Shown here one piece after another: positions 7,210-14,854 of a stretch of 19,040 nucleotides of DNA; the first letter of the stretch is position 1; each line of letters starts with the position of its first letter. This DNA is from Rhodospirillales bacterium. Its GTDB lineage: Bacteria > Pseudomonadota > Alphaproteobacteria > Rhodospirillales > JABHCV01. The position numbers and the translations under genes are program-made. A model generated the notes under the pieces. It was not told where the DNA came from. It saw nothing but the letters and a program-made list of their open reading frames with translations, and made no database searches. The DNA lies in contig JADHSW010000032.1 of NCBI GenBank assembly GCA_016776705.1, positions 1 to 19,040 of the forward strand. Reading direction: 5' to 3'.

Positions 7210-8385
7210 ATGAGTGTTGATGCTATCCAATTATGGGGGCTGGTCGCGGTTCTCGCCGCACTGGTTCTGTTGATTATGCTGTGGCCGCTGGTGAAGCGTC
7301 GGGGCGGCGACGTCGCGCCCCGTGAGGCCTATGACATTAATGTCTACAAGGATCAGCTGCTGGAAATCGAGGCTGATCTTGAACGCGGTCTTCTGAGCGA
7401 AGACCAGGGCGAGGCCGCCCGCACTGAAATCAAGCGCCGCATGCTTGCCTGCGCCGAAAATAGCGAAGCTGTCACTCAAGCCGATCCGTCCGGATCAAAT
7501 GTCCTGCTCATTAGCGCTGTTGCCTTGTTCGTTCCCGTGGGCGCGGTGCTGCTGTACCTTGGCCTTGGCAATCCCGGCGAGCCCGACCAGCCTTTGGCCG
7601 AACGCAAGGCCCATTCCATCGCCGCACCGTCGGAACAGGATACAGAAATCCTCGAGGCGACGACGAAACTGGCGAAACACCTTGAGGGCAATCCCGATGA
7701 CCTGCCTGGCTGGCGACTGCTTGCCCGCACGTATCTTACCCAGGGACGCTACGCAGATTCAGTATCCGCATATGCCAACGCCTACAGGTTAAGTAGTAAC
7801 GATCAGGAAATAGTCGTAAATTATGCTGAGGCTATGACACTGGCGTCTGATGCCCTGGTTACAGATCAGTCACATGCTTTGTTTGTAAAGGCGCTTGCCC
7901 TGGACGCCACCAATCCCAAGGCCCGATACTATCTGGGCATGTACGCCGTGCAGCATGGCGATGTTCGCGGCGCCATGCAGGAATGGATAAATCTGGCTGC
8001 AATGTCACCGCCCGACGCGCCCTGGCTTCAAATTCTCGATCAACAAATCGGTCGCGCCGCCAAGGAATCAGGGATTGACCCGACAACCATCGAGCCCAGC
8101 GCCGAGGCAAAGGCGCTCGCCCTTCAAATTCGGGACGAAATTGCCAGGGCACAGGCTGAACAGGCTGGCGCACCCGAACCAACAAACGAAGACGTCAAGG
8201 CCGCCATGGGGATGTCCGAAGGGGATAGAAACGAGATGATCCGCAGCATGGTTCAGCGTCTCGCCGATCGCATGAAGGAAGACCCCACAATGGATGGTTG
8301 GTTGCGATTGGAGAAAGCCTACCGTGTGCTGGGTGAAACGGTCCTGGCAGACGAAGCTGCCGCCAACGCCGCCAAGCTGCGCTAA
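7210..8385 (+). CDS. ccmI: cytochrome c biogenesis TPR protein CcmI (CycH)
   Basis: CcmI is the apocytochrome c chaperone of the ligase complex; its TPR domain binds the C-terminal helix of the substrate. The 391-residue protein has two membrane spans (about 5-26 and 97-117) with a cytoplasmic loop carrying the family pattern YKDQLLEIEADLERG. A periplasmic TPR region at about 140-260 (for example GWRLLARTYLTQGRYADSVSAY) follows. The C-terminal third, rich in Ala and Glu, contains a second TPR-like unit ending the protein. It closes the ccm operon. The 42 bases to the oppositely oriented cytochrome remnant hold no obvious terminator. Confidence 0.92.
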   Translation: MSVDAIQLWGLVAVLAALVLLIMLWPLVKRRGGDVAPREAYDINVYKDQLLEIEADLERGLLSEDQGEAARTEIKRRMLACAENSEAVTQADPSGSNVLLISAVALFVPVGAVLLYLGLGNPGEPDQPLAERKAHSIAAPSEQDTEILEATTKLAKHLEGNPDDLPGWRLLARTYLTQGRYADSVSAYANAYRLSSNDQEIVVNYAEAMTLASDALVTDQSHALFVKALALDATNPKARYYLGMYAVQHGDVRGAMQEWINLAAMSPPDAPWLQILDQQIGRAAKESGIDPTTIEPSAEAKALALQIRDEIARAQAEQAGAPEPTNEDVKAAMGMSEGDRNEMIRSMVQRLADRMKEDPTMDGWLRLEKAYRVLGETVLADEAAANAAKLR

Positions 8386-8427
8386 AACATATACCCAGCA
8401 GATTTACCGCCGCCGGATAGTTTTAGG

Positions 8428-8732
8428 CTACCAAGGCTTTTTTACCATCAGGCCAAAGATTTTGATATAGCCGGGCATGACGACGAAATCCTCGTCTAAG
8501 TTCCCCTCGATGGCTTTGGTATGGCAATTCTGGCAGCGGGATTTTGAACCGACTTCTTTCATGGCGAAGGTGCTGTTGGAAACATCGTCGTGTTTTTTTA
8601 ATGAAGCGCAGGGTATCGGTAATTTTCATGGGCGGATTATCCGGATCAACCCCGGCGAGAAATTTCTTCACCCGCCATTGCTGGCGAGGCGAGAAGGGTG
8701 AGCAAGCCCCCAAGGGTGAAAAATTTATACAT
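8428..8732 (-). pseudogene. small monohaem cytochrome c gene broken by two frameshifts
   Basis: Read on the - strand, ATG at 8732 gives a signal peptide (MYKFFTLGGLLTLLASPAMA) that runs into a stop soon after. Skipping one base in the AAATTT tract at 8660-8665 and one more in the seven-T tract at 8593-8599 (A7 on the coding strand) restores one continuous 100-residue reading. It contains FLAGVDPDNPP, a haem site CQNCH (66-70) and a C-terminal KIFGLMVKKPW before TAG at 8428. The rescued protein would be a secreted monohaem cytochrome. It lies 15 bases behind the SHP gene on the same strand, so it belonged to that operon. Both lesions are single extra bases in homopolymers, which fits either sequencing error or recent decay. 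No family name is offered. Confidence 0.72.
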
Positions 8733-8747
8733 GGATCAATGTTTCTC

Positions 8748-9167
8748 TTAGCGGGAAATCATGAAGGTCAGATAGTCGCCTTTTTCCTCGGCCGTGCATT
8801 CACGCCCAAGGACACTGTTGCAATTGCGGCGAAACCACTTGTCGACTTTTTTGGGATCGGTGTAGCGGTCCTGCGTTTTGGAAACCGCCATGGGGTCGAT
8901 CACTTTTCCGGCGCGGGTCTGGCCGGGGGTGAACGGTGTGGCGCCATGGCACGATGTGCAAGACGGTGTTTCCGGTTTTCCGCCAACCTGGTTGGCCTTG
9001 AAAAAGATTTCCCCCCTGGTTGCCGAAAAACCGTCGAAGCCCGGGTTTTCAGCTTTCGCCTGAGCCACAAAACCGGCGACGATGGCGTCGCGGGCAGGGT
9101 TGGCCTGGGCGCCAACGGCGCTTAACAGGATGGCGGCGGTGGCGAGAGCCAATGTCAGCATTTTCAT
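8748..9167 (-). CDS. shp: SHP-type oxygen-binding cytochrome c (DUF1924 family)
   Basis: The product is a 139-residue secreted monohaem cytochrome like Sphaeroides haem protein, which binds O2 or NO and is reduced by the dihaem cytochrome DHC. It has a signal peptide (residues 1-22, ending AQA), the haem site CTSCH (70-74) after a TRGEIFF segment, and the family C-terminus WFRRNCNSVLGREC. Asn115 there is the likely distal ligand and Cys116/Cys124 the disulfide seen in SHP; both are inferred by motif. The frame is open upstream to 9272, but ATG 9167 was chosen because AAGGAA lies 8 bases before it and the signal peptide follows directly. The Shine-Dalgarno overlaps the stop of the upstream b561-DHC gene, indicating coupling. 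Confidence 0.87.
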   Translation of the reverse strand: MKMLTLALATAAILLSAVGAQANPARDAIVAGFVAQAKAENPGFDGFSATRGEIFFKANQVGGKPETPSCTSCHGATPFTPGQTRAGKVIDPMAVSKTQDRYTDPKKVDKWFRRNCNSVLGRECTAEEKGDYLTFMISR

Positions 9168-9180
9168 TTTATTGGTTTCC

Positions 9181-10302
9181 TTATTCATTGGGGATTTTGA
9201 TTTTTTGATCATCGAAGCGTCCGCTTTCGGCGTCACGATGACAAGCTTTACAATGGGATTTCCCGCCCACACCTTTGCGCTTGAACGTGGCTTCGCCTAT
9301 GTCGTCGTGTTTGCGCAGCCAATAGGGAGTTGCGGAAATCTGGATCGGGGCATCCGGTGAAACGGTGCGGAAACGATTGGCGGCTTCAGTATCCCATGAT
9401 TCCGAACCATAGGTCGCCAGATGGGCGGTAATAACGATGGCCGTATCCGGCTCAAGACTGGCGTCTTCGCCAAAATGATCGTCCAGACCTGCCATCAGGG
9501 TCGTCCACGATGCGCGCGGTAGCAAACTTGGATGATAAACCTCGTGGCAGTCGCCACACTCTCTTTGAAAATCTTCGTTTACCGCCATTGCGATCAGGCC
9601 CGACGGCGGCATGGTTGAAAATAGCCACAACAGGGAACCCGCGAGCATGGCAAAACTGACCATGGTGGTGATGGCGGCAAGGGGGCGGGCGTCCCGGTGG
9701 ATGGGTGGCTTGATGGCGTCAGGCACCCGTTTGATCCCGTCGATCATGGACCTGACCAGATTTTCACCACTGAGATGAATTTCAGTGAAAACACCGACAA
9801 TATGGAAAGCGATGAGAACCATCAGGATAAAGGTTAGGGCTTCATGAATATCCGCCGCCATATCGCCGACCTGATAATTGGCCGCACCGGCAAGCGGTCC
9901 CTGATTTTCCTCGCCGCCCAGTACCAAAAGGCCGCTGATAGTGATGCCGGCAAGAATAAAGATCAGCGCAAAAATCATCAGTGCGCCTGCCGGATTATGG
10001 CCGATGTAATGGGTCGGGCGCAAAAAGAAGAGCTCGCGGATATGGGCGATCACTTCTCGCGGCGTGAAGGTAAAGGTTTCCAGGCGGGAATACTCGGACC
10101 CGAAAATTCCCCAGACAAGGCGGAAGACAACCAGCAGCACGGTGCCGTAACCGGCCCATAAATGAACCCCCATCCACCATTCAGGAGACAGGAACCCGGT
10201 AATCAGGCCAATTGCAACAAGGGCGACAAGCGACCAGTGAAAAATCCTTGTCGGCAAATCCCAGACCTTGACGGGGTGAACTTTTTCTTGTTTTTCGGAC
10301 AC
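9181..10302 (-). CDS. cytochrome b561-DHC (dihaem cytochrome c) fusion protein
   Basis: This 373-residue protein joins two electron carriers usually encoded separately. Residues 10-235 are a four-helix cytochrome b561 with the start motif VWDLPTRIFHW and candidate haem b histidines His22, His47, His153 and His167. A membrane span at about 208-230 leads to a periplasmic DHC domain with haem sites CGDCH (249-253) and CKACH (351-355). DHC landmarks are HPSLLPRASWTTLMAGLDDHFGEDASL and a C-terminal DDQKIKIPNE. It would take electrons from quinol through two b haems to two c haems and on to SHP, encoded next. The GTG start at 10302 was chosen because AAAAGGG lies upstream and the b561 homology begins there. 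The open frame runs back to 10419, but that part has no homology and crosses the divergent promoter region. Confidence 0.88.
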   Translation of the reverse strand: MSEKQEKVHPVKVWDLPTRIFHWSLVALVAIGLITGFLSPEWWMGVHLWAGYGTVLLVVFRLVWGIFGSEYSRLETFTFTPREVIAHIRELFFLRPTHYIGHNPAGALMIFALIFILAGITISGLLVLGGEENQGPLAGAANYQVGDMAADIHEALTFILMVLIAFHIVGVFTEIHLSGENLVRSMIDGIKRVPDAIKPPIHRDARPLAAITTMVSFAMLAGSLLWLFSTMPPSGLIAMAVNEDFQRECGDCHEVYHPSLLPRASWTTLMAGLDDHFGEDASLEPDTAIVITAHLATYGSESWDTEAANRFRTVSPDAPIQISATPYWLRKHDDIGEATFKRKGVGGKSHCKACHRDAESGRFDDQKIKIPNE

Positions 10303-10469
10303 GTAATGGGGACCCTTTTCAATAAGATGCGAAAGATAGTAGAAATAAACTGAACAAGGGGTGAGTGAACGGTTCAGGTGACGTTCATCTTTAAATATGT
10401 AGGGTAAAGCAAGGCCCATAGGGGGTTTTTTGGCATATTTAAGCTGTATTGTCTGGAGACCTGAACGTT
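10303..10469. promoter_or_regulatory. divergent control region with four GTTCA half-sites
   Basis: This 167-base gap separates two divergent b561 genes. GTTCA occurs on the + strand at 10372-10376 and 10383-10387, an exact 11-base period within GTTCAGGTGAC and GTTCATCTTTA. It occurs on the - strand (TGAAC) at 10351-10355 and 10366-10370, the latter forming the palindrome TGAACGGTTCA with the first forward copy. Direct repeats with 11-bp spacing are typical of OmpR/PhoB-family response regulators, and one is encoded in the + operon. I could not place convincing -35/-10 boxes. Confidence 0.5.
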
Positions 10470-11171
10470 ATGCTCGACCAACAAGCTGCCGATCCGGCAA
10501 GCAATGAAATTTCATCGGAAAAAAAGACCGTTCGCGTTTGGGATTTGCCGACAAGGGTTTTTCACTGGACGCTACTGGTATTATTCCTTGTCACGTGGAT
10601 TTCCCATGAGGCGGACGGGGCGCTTTTCAATGTCCATGCTATTTCTGGCATTTGTGTGCTGGCGATGGTCGTGTTTCGCCTGGTTTGGGGTTTCCTTGGT
10701 TCACGTCATGCCCGATTTTCCGATTTCGTCAGGGGATGGGCGGACGTTCGCCAATACGTAAAAAACCTGCTGATGTTCAGGCCGACTTATCATGTTGGAC
10801 ACAACCCCGCCGGCGGCTGGATGATTATCGCGCTTCTGCTGGTTCTTGCCTTTACGGCATTTAACGGTCTGTTTGTTTCCGACGACGGTTTTGTCGGGCC
10901 TTTGGCGGGTATGCTGTCCCCGGGCCTGTCCCATGCCATGGGTGATTTTCATGAAGGTACTGCGGGCTTTCTTGGATTTCTGGTCGTCGTTCATGTTGTC
11001 GGTATTTTGGTACACGGATTTATGACGGGTGAAAACTTGCCCCGCGCCATGTGGAATGGAAATAAAACGCTGCCGGTTGATGTCGATGCTGCGAGTATTG
11101 GCAAGGTCGCCTGGTGGCGTTTAGTCGTGGCGCTCGCCGTCGCCATTGCTGCAGTCTGGAACCTTATCTAG
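10470..11171 (+). CDS. cytochrome b561-family membrane protein
   Basis: This 233-residue dihaem cytochrome b, with about four core spans, likely oxidises quinol or relays electrons between the membrane and periplasmic cytochromes. It shares VWDLPTR-FHW, the FRPTYHVGHNPAG loop and candidate haem histidines (His32, His56, His161, His175) with the b561 half of the divergent fusion gene, so the two are paralogues. A last hydrophobic segment (about 214-232) resembles the span that leads into DHC in the fusion, but here the protein ends without c haems. The ATG at 10470 was chosen over a TTG 21 bases earlier because GGAG sits 11 bases upstream. The TAG stop shares a G with the GTG of the PepSY gene. 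Confidence 0.88.
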   Translation: MLDQQAADPASNEISSEKKTVRVWDLPTRVFHWTLLVLFLVTWISHEADGALFNVHAISGICVLAMVVFRLVWGFLGSRHARFSDFVRGWADVRQYVKNLLMFRPTYHVGHNPAGGWMIIALLLVLAFTAFNGLFVSDDGFVGPLAGMLSPGLSHAMGDFHEGTAGFLGFLVVVHVVGILVHGFMTGENLPRAMWNGNKTLPVDVDAASIGKVAWWRLVVALAVAIAAVWNLI

Positions 11172-11569
11172 TGAAACATATCCTTCGCCATTTCCTGATC
11201 GCCTTGATCGCCCTGACCCTGAATTGCGGGGCGGCGCTGGCGGACGGGGATTCCGATCATGAGCGCGCCCGCATCGCCGTTGAAAGCGGCGCTATCGTGC
11301 CTTTGTCAAATATTCTGGAAAAGGTCGAATCCCTTTATGAAGGATCGATCATTGAAGTCGAACTTGAAAATGAAGAATATAAACGCAAAGGAAAAAAAGA
11401 AGATTCCATTAGTGGTTATATCTATGAAATCAAGCTGTTGACGCCCCAGGGAAATCTGCTGAAGCTCAAACTGGATGCCCGCACGGCGGAACTCATTAAG
11501 GTCAAGGGGCACGGGGAAAAACAGGCCCGCAAAAAAAATGGTGCGCCGGAGGGGGAGCAAGGGCAATGA
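11171..11569 (+). CDS. secreted PepSY-domain protein
   Basis: The 132-residue product has a signal peptide (residues 1-24, ending AALA) and one PepSY-like domain (about 30-110). The domain pattern is ARIAVESGAIVPLSNILEKVE, a beta strand IIEVELE, then YIYEIKLLTPQGNLLKLKLDA. The tail is very basic and polar. PepSY proteins often sit beside OmpR-type two-component systems and are thought to modulate a sensor or peptidase in the envelope; its task here is inferred. The GTG start overlaps the b561 stop by one base, and the end overlaps the response-regulator start as ATGA. This ties it to both electron transfer and signalling. The open frame extends upstream to 11114 within b561, but the signal peptide fixes the start. 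Confidence 0.83.
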   Translation: MKHILRHFLIALIALTLNCGAALADGDSDHERARIAVESGAIVPLSNILEKVESLYEGSIIEVELENEEYKRKGKKEDSISGYIYEIKLLTPQGNLLKLKLDARTAELIKVKGHGEKQARKKNGAPEGEQGQ

Positions 11570-12237
11570 GGGTTCTGGTTGTTGAAGATGAAGTTGAACT
11601 TGCAAAACAGGTTGGCAGGGCGCTTGAAGAAGCAGGCTATACGGTCGATATCTCCCACGACGGTGAAGATGGAGAATTCCTCGGATCGACAGAACCCTAT
11701 GACGCAGTGGTGCTTGATCTGGGTTTGCCAAAGGTCGATGGCCTGACGGTTCTTGATCGCTGGCGCAAGGAAGGACATTCAATGCCCGTGCTGATTCTGA
11801 CGGCCCGGGAATCGTGGAGCGAGAAAGTTTCCGGATTCGACAAGGGGGCAGATGATTACGTCACCAAACCGTTCAACATGGAAGAACTGCTGGCCCGTTT
11901 GCGCGCCCTGATTCGTCGTTCCGCCGGTCGTGCAACGTCAATCATGGATTGCGGGCCCGTGCAACTTGATACCCGCAGCGGCAAGGTGTCCCTGGACGGT
12001 ATGCCGGTCACCCTGACCGCCAATGAACTGAAAGTCCTGTCCTATTTGATGCACCATCTTGATCGCGTGGTATCGCGAACGGAATTGACGGAACATATTT
12101 ACGATCAGGATTTTGATAGGGATTCCAATACCATCGAGGTGTTTATTGGCCGTTTGCGCAAGAAGCTTGGACCCGATGTAATCCAGACCCACCGGGGACG
12201 CGGCTATTCCCTGTCCTCGCCCCGGGATATTGTCTGA
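11566..12237 (+). CDS. OmpR/PhoB-family response regulator
   Basis: This 223-residue transcription factor is activated by phosphorylation. The receiver domain (1-115) has the acidic pair Glu7/Asp8, phosphoacceptor Asp51 in VVLDLGLP, Thr79 and Lys101 in TKPF. The winged-helix DNA-binding domain (about 125-218) ends in RGRGYSL, as in the PhoP/QseB subgroup. It is translated from an ATGA overlap with the PepSY gene and lies 3 bases before the sensor kinase, its presumed partner. Likely targets are the divergent b561 promoters, whose GTTCA repeats have 11-bp spacing; autoregulation is inferred from layout. Confidence 0.93.
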   Translation: MRVLVVEDEVELAKQVGRALEEAGYTVDISHDGEDGEFLGSTEPYDAVVLDLGLPKVDGLTVLDRWRKEGHSMPVLILTARESWSEKVSGFDKGADDYVTKPFNMEELLARLRALIRRSAGRATSIMDCGPVQLDTRSGKVSLDGMPVTLTANELKVLSYLMHHLDRVVSRTELTEHIYDQDFDRDSNTIEVFIGRLRKKLGPDVIQTHRGRGYSLSSPRDIV

Positions 12238-12240
12238 ACA

Positions 12241-13575
12241 ATGGCAGGACGTTCTGTCAATCGCCGCCTGATGCTGGGTGCCACTCTGTGGATCGCTGTG
12301 GCCCTGCTCATAACCGGGTTTGTCCTGACGGAACTGTTCCGCAACCATGTGGAAATCAATTTTGACAAGGAAATGCATGATCAGCTCGAAGAACTGCTGT
12401 CTTTGGCTGAAGTGGACATAAATGGCATTACTGCCCTGACCCGTCACCCCGTCGACCCTCGTTACAACAGGCCCCTGTCAGGTTGGTACTGGGAAATTTT
12501 TGTCGCTGGTAAAACGAGGGATAAATCCCGCTCCTTATGGGATCAGGTTTTAGCGACGCCGGACGAGCTTTCTCAGGAACGCGAAATCGCTTTTTATGTC
12601 GCGGGTCCCCGCAAGGAATCCCTTCGCGTTATCGCACGCTCGTACACCCTGCCTGAGGCGAAGGAACCAATTACAATTCTGGTCGCCGGTCCTGCCGCCG
12701 ATATCGAACAATCAACCCGCGCCTTTGCGGGCATTCTTACGGCGGCCTTATCCGTTCTGGGGCTGGGCCTTATCGGCGCCGCTTTTTTCCAGGTTCGCTA
12801 CGGTATCAGACCCCTGATCCAGATGCGTGAAGAACTGGCGCAGGTCCGTGCCGGGCGTGCGACCCGCATGATTGGGCCCTTCGCCGCCGAAATTGAACCT
12901 TTGGCCGAAGAACTGAACGGTCTTCTGGATCACAATCGCGAAATTCTCGAGCGTGCCCGTACCCATGCGGGAAACCTGGCTCATGCCCTGAAAACCCCGC
13001 TGGCCGTTCTGATGAACGAGGCCTCTCACCTTGATGGCGAGGCCGCTGATATTATTCGAAACGAAACGGCGATGATGCACGATCAGATCAATCGCCACCT
13101 TTCAAAAGCCAGGGCCGCCGGATCGCGCGGCATACTGGGCGTTCGCGCCGATCTGGGCGAAACCACCCTGGCATTGAAGCGCACGCTGGCGCTTATTCAT
13201 GAAAATAAGAATCTTGAAATTGAGCTGCATGGATGCGAGGGCCTGTCCTTTCAGGGCGAGCGTCAGGACCTTGAGGAAATGCTCGGCAACCTGATGGACA
13301 ATGCTTGCAAATGGGCGACATCGCGGGTCCGCGTTCAAGGCCGTCAGGAAGGTGGATGGCTGTTGCTCAGCGTTGAAGATGATGGCGCAGGGATACCGGA
13401 AAACGCCCTTTCGGAAGTGATTGACCGGGGCCGCCGCCTGGATGAGGCAACGCCGGGAAGTGGCCTTGGTTTATCCATCGTGCGCGATGTCGCGGAACTT
13501 TATGAGGGCAAGCTGGACCTCGCCCATTCCCCATTGGGTGGACTGGCCGCCCGGCTTAAATTACCCGCAGGTTGA
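12241..13575 (+). CDS. PhoQ-like membrane sensor histidine kinase
   Basis: The 444-residue sensor kinase has two membrane spans (about 11-31 and 162-184) flanking a periplasmic domain of about 130 residues. A HAMP-like linker follows. The phosphoacceptor region NLAHALKTPLAVL (His248) has the HALKTPL form seen in PhoQ-like kinases. The N box is NLMDNACKW (Asn354), G1 is DDGAGIP and G2 is GSGLGL, all intact. It presumably phosphorylates the regulator encoded 3 bases upstream. The signal is unknown; the neighbouring cytochromes suggest a redox or gas-related cue, which is inference. It ends the operon, with a weak terminator-like stem after it. Confidence 0.93.
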   Translation: MAGRSVNRRLMLGATLWIAVALLITGFVLTELFRNHVEINFDKEMHDQLEELLSLAEVDINGITALTRHPVDPRYNRPLSGWYWEIFVAGKTRDKSRSLWDQVLATPDELSQEREIAFYVAGPRKESLRVIARSYTLPEAKEPITILVAGPAADIEQSTRAFAGILTAALSVLGLGLIGAAFFQVRYGIRPLIQMREELAQVRAGRATRMIGPFAAEIEPLAEELNGLLDHNREILERARTHAGNLAHALKTPLAVLMNEASHLDGEAADIIRNETAMMHDQINRHLSKARAAGSRGILGVRADLGETTLALKRTLALIHENKNLEIELHGCEGLSFQGERQDLEEMLGNLMDNACKWATSRVRVQGRQEGGWLLLSVEDDGAGIPENALSEVIDRGRRLDEATPGSGLGLSIVRDVAELYEGKLDLAHSPLGGLAARLKLPAG

Positions 13576-13582
13576 TTAAACC

Positions 13583-13604
13583 CACCCCAAGGGGTGTTGC
13601 GTTT
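13583..13604 (+). terminator. weak terminator-like palindrome after the kinase gene
   Basis: CACCCC/GGGGTG pairs around AA (13583-13596) and is followed by TTGCGTTT rather than a clean T-run. The tight loop would open to four or more bases. It might end the two-component operon before pgk, but the signal is weak. Confidence 0.3.
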
Positions 13605-13660
13605 CTGGACCTCAATGCGGATAACACATCCTCCCCTTTTCAAAGAGAGACTTTTCAACC

Positions 13661-14854
13661 ATGTCGCAGTTCAAGACCATTGACGATCTAGACGTCGCGG
13701 GTAAACGGGTTCTAGTGCGCGCCGATCTGAATGTCCCCATGCAGGACGGAAAGGTCACCGATACAACCCGGATAGATCGCACCGTGCCAACCCTTAACGA
13801 ACTGTCGAACAAAGGCGCAAAAGTCATCGTGATTTCCCACTTTGGTCGACCCAAAGGTCAGGTTGTGCCCGAGATGTCGTTGGCACCGGTCGCCAGGGCC
13901 CTGTCGCATTCCTGTGGGTTGCCCGTCGCCTTCGCTACCGACACTGTCGGCGAAAGCGCTGAAAGAACCATCGCCGCCATGCAGGAAGGCGACATTGTCA
14001 TGCTGGAAAACCTGCGCTTTCACGCCGACGAGGAAGCCAATGACAAAGCCTTTACGGTCAAGCTGTCAAATCTGGGCGACCTGTATGTCAGTGATGCCTT
14101 TTCGTGTTCGCACCGCGCCCATGCCTCGACGGAAGGCCTTGCACATCTGCTTCCGTCCGCGGCCGGACGCCTGATGCAGGTTGAAGTTGAATCCCTGGCG
14201 GCGGCGCTCGAAATTCCGCAGCCGCCGGTCGCCGCCGTCGTTGGTGGCGCCAAGGTGTCGACGAAAATGGAAGTGCTGGGCAATTTGTCGAAGAAGGTCG
14301 ATGTCCTGATCATTGGTGGCGGCATGGCCAACACCTTCCTGTTCGCCCAGGGCGTCGATGTTGGCAATTCACTGTGCGAAAGGGATATGGCCGATGTGGC
14401 CCGTAATATCCTGGCAGATGCACAGAAGTCCGGATGCAATATCGTGTTGCCAAAAGACGCCGTCGTCGCACGCGAATTCAAGGAAGGGGCTGAATGCGAA
14501 ACCGTCGCCCTTGACGCAATTCCGTCCGACGCAATGATGCTGGATGTTGGCCCCGCATCAGTCGCAGATGTCATCGCCAAACTGGAAAAATGCAAGACCG
14601 TGGTCTGGAATGGCCCCTTCGGCGCTTTTGAAATTCCTCCCTTTGACGCAGGCACAAATGCGGTCGCCCGTGCGGCGGCGGAACTGACAAAAGCAGGCAG
14701 GCTGATCAGTGTCGCCGGTGGCGGCGATACGGTGGCCGCCCTTGCCCATGCGGGTGTCAGCGATGACTTCTCGTATATTTCAACCGCTGGCGGCGCATTC
14801 CTGGAATGGATGGAAGGCAAAAAACTTCCCGGCGTGGAAGTCCTGCGAAAGTAA
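13661..14854 (+). CDS. pgk: phosphoglycerate kinase
   Basis: This cytoplasmic enzyme of glycolysis and gluconeogenesis transfers phosphate between 1,3-bisphosphoglycerate and ADP. The 397-residue length is standard. Motifs visible are VLVRADLNVP (17-26, substrate binding), HFGRPKG (60-66), VVGGAKVSTKM, VVWNGPFGAFE and the nucleotide-loop GGGDTVA near the end. ATG 13661 follows a purine-rich AAAGAGAGA. Glycolytic partners (gap, fba) are not beside it in this window. The stop codon abuts the stop codon of the convergent receptor gene with no bases between. Identification is secure. Confidence 0.97.
   Translation: MSQFKTIDDLDVAGKRVLVRADLNVPMQDGKVTDTTRIDRTVPTLNELSNKGAKVIVISHFGRPKGQVVPEMSLAPVARALSHSCGLPVAFATDTVGESAERTIAAMQEGDIVMLENLRFHADEEANDKAFTVKLSNLGDLYVSDAFSCSHRAHASTEGLAHLLPSAAGRLMQVEVESLAAALEIPQPPVAAVVGGAKVSTKMEVLGNLSKKVDVLIIGGGMANTFLFAQGVDVGNSLCERDMADVARNILADAQKSGCNIVLPKDAVVAREFKEGAECETVALDAIPSDAMMLDVGPASVADVIAKLEKCKTVVWNGPFGAFEIPPFDAGTNAVARAAAELTKAGRLISVAGGGDTVAALAHAGVSDDFSYISTAGGAFLEWMEGKKLPGVEVLRK

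Noticed and set aside
8477..8701. + strand ORF opposite the broken cytochrome
   Set aside because: No supporting motif. The - strand carries a signal peptide, CXXCH and operon position, which explains the sequence better.
8544..9125. 193-codon + strand ORF opposite SHP
   Set aside because: It lies antisense to the SHP gene and the cytochrome remnant, both supported by haem motifs; no domain is visible.
10303..10419. N-terminal extension of the b561-DHC protein
   Set aside because: It would cross the divergent control region and adds no b561 homology; the GTG at 10302 with AAAAGGG upstream fits better.
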